Assembly: GCA_009885185.1 (NCBI GenBank)
Contig: VFLF01000580.1
Coordinates: 1 to 6,779 of the forward strand
Direction of reading: 5' to 3'
Origin: Nitrosomonadales bacterium
GTDB lineage: Bacteria; Pseudomonadota; Gammaproteobacteria; Burkholderiales; SG8-41
Length of the DNA: 6,779 nt
The first letter of the stretch is position 1, and each line of letters begins with the position of its first letter. The position numbers were made by a program, and so were the translations under genes. Below are positions 4,619 to 6,779 of this stretch, piece by piece. The notes beneath the pieces are model-generated. The model worked only from the letters and a program-made list of their open reading frames with translations. It made no database searches and had not been told where the DNA came from.

Positions 4619-5689
4619 TTACTTGGGCCGTGGACGCGCCAGGCTCGGCTGCACCGCCTGGAGGCGCCCGGCACGCAGCTCAACCACGGCCTTCGCCACG
4701 GCGCGAGCGACATTGCGCGTTTCTTCCTGCACGGGTTTATCGCGATCCAGTGCTTCGTGACTGGTCGCATACGGCTCGTAGTAGCCGATATAGCGATCCA
4801 ATTTCGCCTGCGCGCCGGCGTCGATAAAACCCATCCAGTCGAGCCAGTCCGAAAGGCCGCGGCGCACCCCTTCGATACCGGCCACATCGCCGTGAACGAT
4901 CAACCCGTAAGCACGACCTGCCAGGTGTTGAGGATAGTCCCATCCCGCCAGTTCGAGGTCTTTTGCTTTGCCGGCCTTCTTGCCGGAGGTCGAGGTGGGA
5001 TCGGCGTTACCCCCATCGGCGCACACCAGACGGTCGATCATCAGCTTTAACGGACTCGGGCTCTGATACCAGTACACCGGCGTCACAATCATCACCGCAT
5101 GGGCAGCCGTCCAGCGTTCGTAGATTTCGGCCATCCAGTCGTTGTTCTGATTAAGGGCATGATTGGGATAACAGCTGCACGGCCAGTGGCACAGCGGCAT
5201 CGCGGTCGACGCGCAGCCCTTGCAGGGATAAATATTCCGACCGTATTCGGAGGTGATCAGACTCAGGTCCAGCACGTCGGGCTGGATATCGGCCTGCTCC
5301 AGCACTTCGCGGGCCATCCCCACCAGCCGGAAGCTCTTGGACATCTCGCCCGGGCAGGTGCCGTCGTTACGCGCCGAGCCGCAGACCAACAACACCCGCG
5401 ACCGGGTTAAGGGATGGGCCCATCGCTGCTGCGCCTCATTCAGGCGCTGCTTCGTCGCAATCCACTCGGTTGACAACTGATAATTCGGATCGGCATACCC
5501 CGGCCCCGCCTTCTGCGTGAACGGCGCCTTGCGTCCGTCGCTATAGGCCTGCCACGCAATCTCTTCAAGCTGCGCAATAGCGTCGTCCTGAGCACGAAAT
5601 GCCGGATCGATGAAGGATGCGCGAAAGCGGGTACTAAACTTCGCACGATCGAGACGAGGCGGCGCCTGGCCTTTGCGAATTTCAGTCAT
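4619..5689 (-). CDS. Flavodoxin-fold NAD(P)H-dependent FMN oxidoreductase with Cys cluster
   Basis: The 356-residue product has a flavodoxin-like core of the NADPH-dependent FMN reductase superfamily (PF03358 type) from about residue 97. RVLLVCGSARNDGTCPGEMS (98-117) is strand 1 and the FMN-phosphate loop; AVMIVTPVYWYQSPSPLKLM then IDR (198-220) is the flavin-binding loop and following helix; AYGLIVHGD (260-268) is the next strand. Between the first two lies PCKGCASTAMPLCHWPCSC (155-173), with cysteines spaced C-x2-C-x7-C-x3-C-x-C, where iron-sulfur flavoproteins carry their cluster ligands. The first 95 residues are an added helical domain with no family I can name. Substrate is unknown; reduction of quinones, chromate or nitro compounds are all possible for the superfamily. 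The ATG at 5687-5689 is the only fitting start (in-frame stop upstream, next Met at 116), yet no clear Shine-Dalgarno site precedes it. An AT-rich tract upstream probably holds its promoter. Confidence 0.88.
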   Translation of the reverse strand: MTEIRKGQAPPRLDRAKFSTRFRASFIDPAFRAQDDAIAQLEEIAWQAYSDGRKAPFTQKAGPGYADPNYQLSTEWIATKQRLNEAQQRWAHPLTRSRVLLVCGSARNDGTCPGEMSKSFRLVGMAREVLEQADIQPDVLDLSLITSEYGRNIYPCKGCASTAMPLCHWPCSCYPNHALNQNNDWMAEIYERWTAAHAVMIVTPVYWYQSPSPLKLMIDRLVCADGGNADPTSTSGKKAGKAKDLELAGWDYPQHLAGRAYGLIVHGDVAGIEGVRRGLSDWLDWMGFIDAGAQAKLDRYIGYYEPYATSHEALDRDKPVQEETRNVARAVAKAVVELRAGRLQAVQPSLARPRPK

Positions 5690-5892
5690 GTTGTCGGATT
5701 CGCATTTATTCGTAAGTTTATGTTTTTATTACTATTTTTTTATTACTGGATCCGCTTCGTCTCCCGCATCACATCAAGCCCATGCGTAAGCGCCCATCTA
5801 TGTCATGCCGCAATTGTTGGCACTTCGATGAGGGGATTCTGTGCGTTATCGAACATACGACAGAAAACATTTCATTTACCTTTGCCCAACCT
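5690..5892. promoter_or_regulatory. Divergent intergenic region with AT-rich direct repeat
   Basis: This region separates the minus-strand oxidoreductase from the plus-strand STAS-MlaE gene. It contains a direct repeat TTTTTATTACT at 5723-5733 and 5737-5747 inside a strongly AT-rich tract, the likely promoter site for the oxidoreductase. No palindrome of the shared type is present. The part after 5782 is open in the frame of the downstream gene and could be coding if that gene starts earlier. Confidence 0.45.
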
Positions 5893-6779
5893 ATGAAGCC
5901 CTCGTCGGTAGTACCTGCCGCCATCTCTCAACCGACGCCCCAGGAACTGGCGCTGTCGGGTTACTGGACTGCGCGCAGCATGAGCGCCGTCGCGCAGCAG
6001 CTGGATCTGCTGTCCGCACCGTCCACTACCGCGATGACCGTTGACGGTTCGCGCATTGAGGCGCTCGATACCGCTGGTGCTTGGGTACTGCAAAAACTCA
6101 TGCAGCGGCTGCGCGGCGAAGGCATAACCGTGACCGTCAATGGTCTGCGCCCGGATTTAAGCAAGCTGCTGGATGTCGTGGCGCAACAAGTTGCCGATCA
6201 AGCAGCGGCGCCATCTAATCTCACCCACAAATCCACAACCCCGCTTGAACGCATCGGGCGCAGCGTCGTAGAGGCAGGGGAACAAGCCGCTGCACTACTG
6301 AGTTTCGTCGGCGAATGCGCTATTGCGCTCGCTGGAAACATTACACACCCGGCGCGAATCCGCTGGCGTCCCATTCTCTTCAATATTCGTAGCGCCGGAT
6401 TCGATGCCCTGCCTATCGTCGGCCTGCTGGCTTTCCTGCTCGGCATCGTGGTTGCTTATCAAGGCGCCGACCAGCTCAGGCAATACGGCGCCAATATATT
6501 CGTGGCGGATCTCGTAGGTTTGTCCATGCTGCGCGAGTTTGCGCCGCTGATCACGGCCATCATCATCGCCGGACGCTCGGGTTCAGCGTATGCCGCACAG
6601 ATCGGCACCATGGCCGTGACCGAAGAAATCGACGCCATGCGAACCCTTGGCATCGCCCCGCTGGACTTATTGGTATTGCCCAAAATCCTTGCGCTGTTGA
6701 TTGCGCTTCCGCTGCTGACCGTGTTCGCTGACGTGCTTGGCGTGTTCGGCGGCATGATCATGGCCAAGGCGCAGTTGGG
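5893..6779 (+). CDS. STAS-MlaE fusion, ABC lipid-transporter permease (3' partial)
   Basis: The 295 residues visible run off the window; full-length relatives are about 370. An N-terminal STAS domain (about 17-100: ELALSGYWTA, DGSRIEALDTAGAWVLQKL, GITVTVNGLRPDLSKLL) is fused to an MlaE-type permease (PF02405, from about 118). The permease part shows FNIRSAGFDALPIVGLLAFL, VVAYQGADQLRQYGA, and the family's best-conserved block LREFAPLITAIIIAGRSGSA, then GTMAVTEEIDAMRTLGI and a long hydrophobic run. MlaE with the ATPase MlaF moves phospholipids between inner and outer membranes through MlaD; in E. coli the STAS protein MlaB is separate and needed for complex stability, here it is built in. LDTAG (58-62) corresponds to the conserved STAS 'D-S/T-x-G' site. 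ATG at 5893 is chosen for domain fit, but no good ribosome site precedes it and the frame is open upstream with ATGs at 5800 and 5782. MlaF- and MlaD-type genes probably follow. Confidence 0.92.
   Translation, partial: MKPSSVVPAAISQPTPQELALSGYWTARSMSAVAQQLDLLSAPSTTAMTVDGSRIEALDTAGAWVLQKLMQRLRGEGITVTVNGLRPDLSKLLDVVAQQVADQAAAPSNLTHKSTTPLERIGRSVVEAGEQAAALLSFVGECAIALAGNITHPARIRWRPILFNIRSAGFDALPIVGLLAFLLGIVVAYQGADQLRQYGANIFVADLVGLSMLREFAPLITAIIIAGRSGSAYAAQIGTMAVTEEIDAMRTLGIAPLDLLVLPKILALLIALPLLTVFADVLGVFGGMIMAKAQL

Noticed and set aside
5841..6044. 67-residue plus-strand frame with a GTG start and a strong GAGGGG site
   Set aside because: It overlaps the clear STAS domain in another frame and its product is His/Arg-rich without family features; kept only as a possible upstream regulatory frame in the findings.
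1..6779. CRISPR array, insertion sequence, toxin-antitoxin pair or defence system
   Set aside because: No regularly spaced repeats, transposase, inverted-end element or defence domain is visible on either strand.

Overview
The window looks like a proteobacterial chromosome fragment, most likely betaproteobacterial (Burkholderiales or Nitrosomonadales type). This rests on moderately high GC, clear Shine-Dalgarno sites, and a set of envelope and stress genes (YqjD/DUF883, YqjE-like, CsbD, PRC-barrel) typical of those groups. There is no 16S or other taxonomic marker, so this is inference. I see no insertion sequence, phage integrase, CRISPR array, tRNA or rRNA.

Layout: (i) 1-86, apparent 3' tail of a plus-strand gene. 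(ii) 264-5689, a long run of minus-strand genes, read from high to low coordinate. First is a flavodoxin-fold NAD(P)H/FMN oxidoreductase with a cysteine cluster (4619-5689). Then come two paralogous PRC-barrel proteins (4146-4538, 3480-3848), a 25-residue membrane peptide (3106-3183), and an unknown soluble 108-residue protein (2672-2998). A probable three-gene operon follows: a YqjD/ElaB-type DUF883 protein, a YqjE/phage-holin-family membrane protein, and a small membrane protein overlapping it by 4 nt (2546 down to 1341). The run ends with a CsbD-family protein (968-1180) and an exported cysteine-repeat protein (264-878). (iii) From 5893 a plus-strand gene runs off the end: a STAS-MlaE fusion, the permease of an Mla-type lipid ABC transporter.

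The minus-strand block reads as a general-stress and cell-envelope island. CsbD, PRC-barrel, DUF883 and YqjE families are all small, abundant proteins often linked to stationary phase, osmotic stress or membrane association. None of the window's genes is a recognisable regulator.

The most interesting signal is non-coding. A hyphenated palindrome, TGTRC-GGTGGC-GYACA on the plus strand, occurs almost perfectly upstream of the 25-aa peptide and of one PRC gene, with matched changes in both arms and similar flanks. Two degraded versions lie upstream of the other PRC gene and of csbD. All four have the same orientation relative to the downstream gene. This suggests a shared operator or RNA hairpin defining a small regulon, and it makes the 25-aa peptide, easily missed by gene callers, a probable member.
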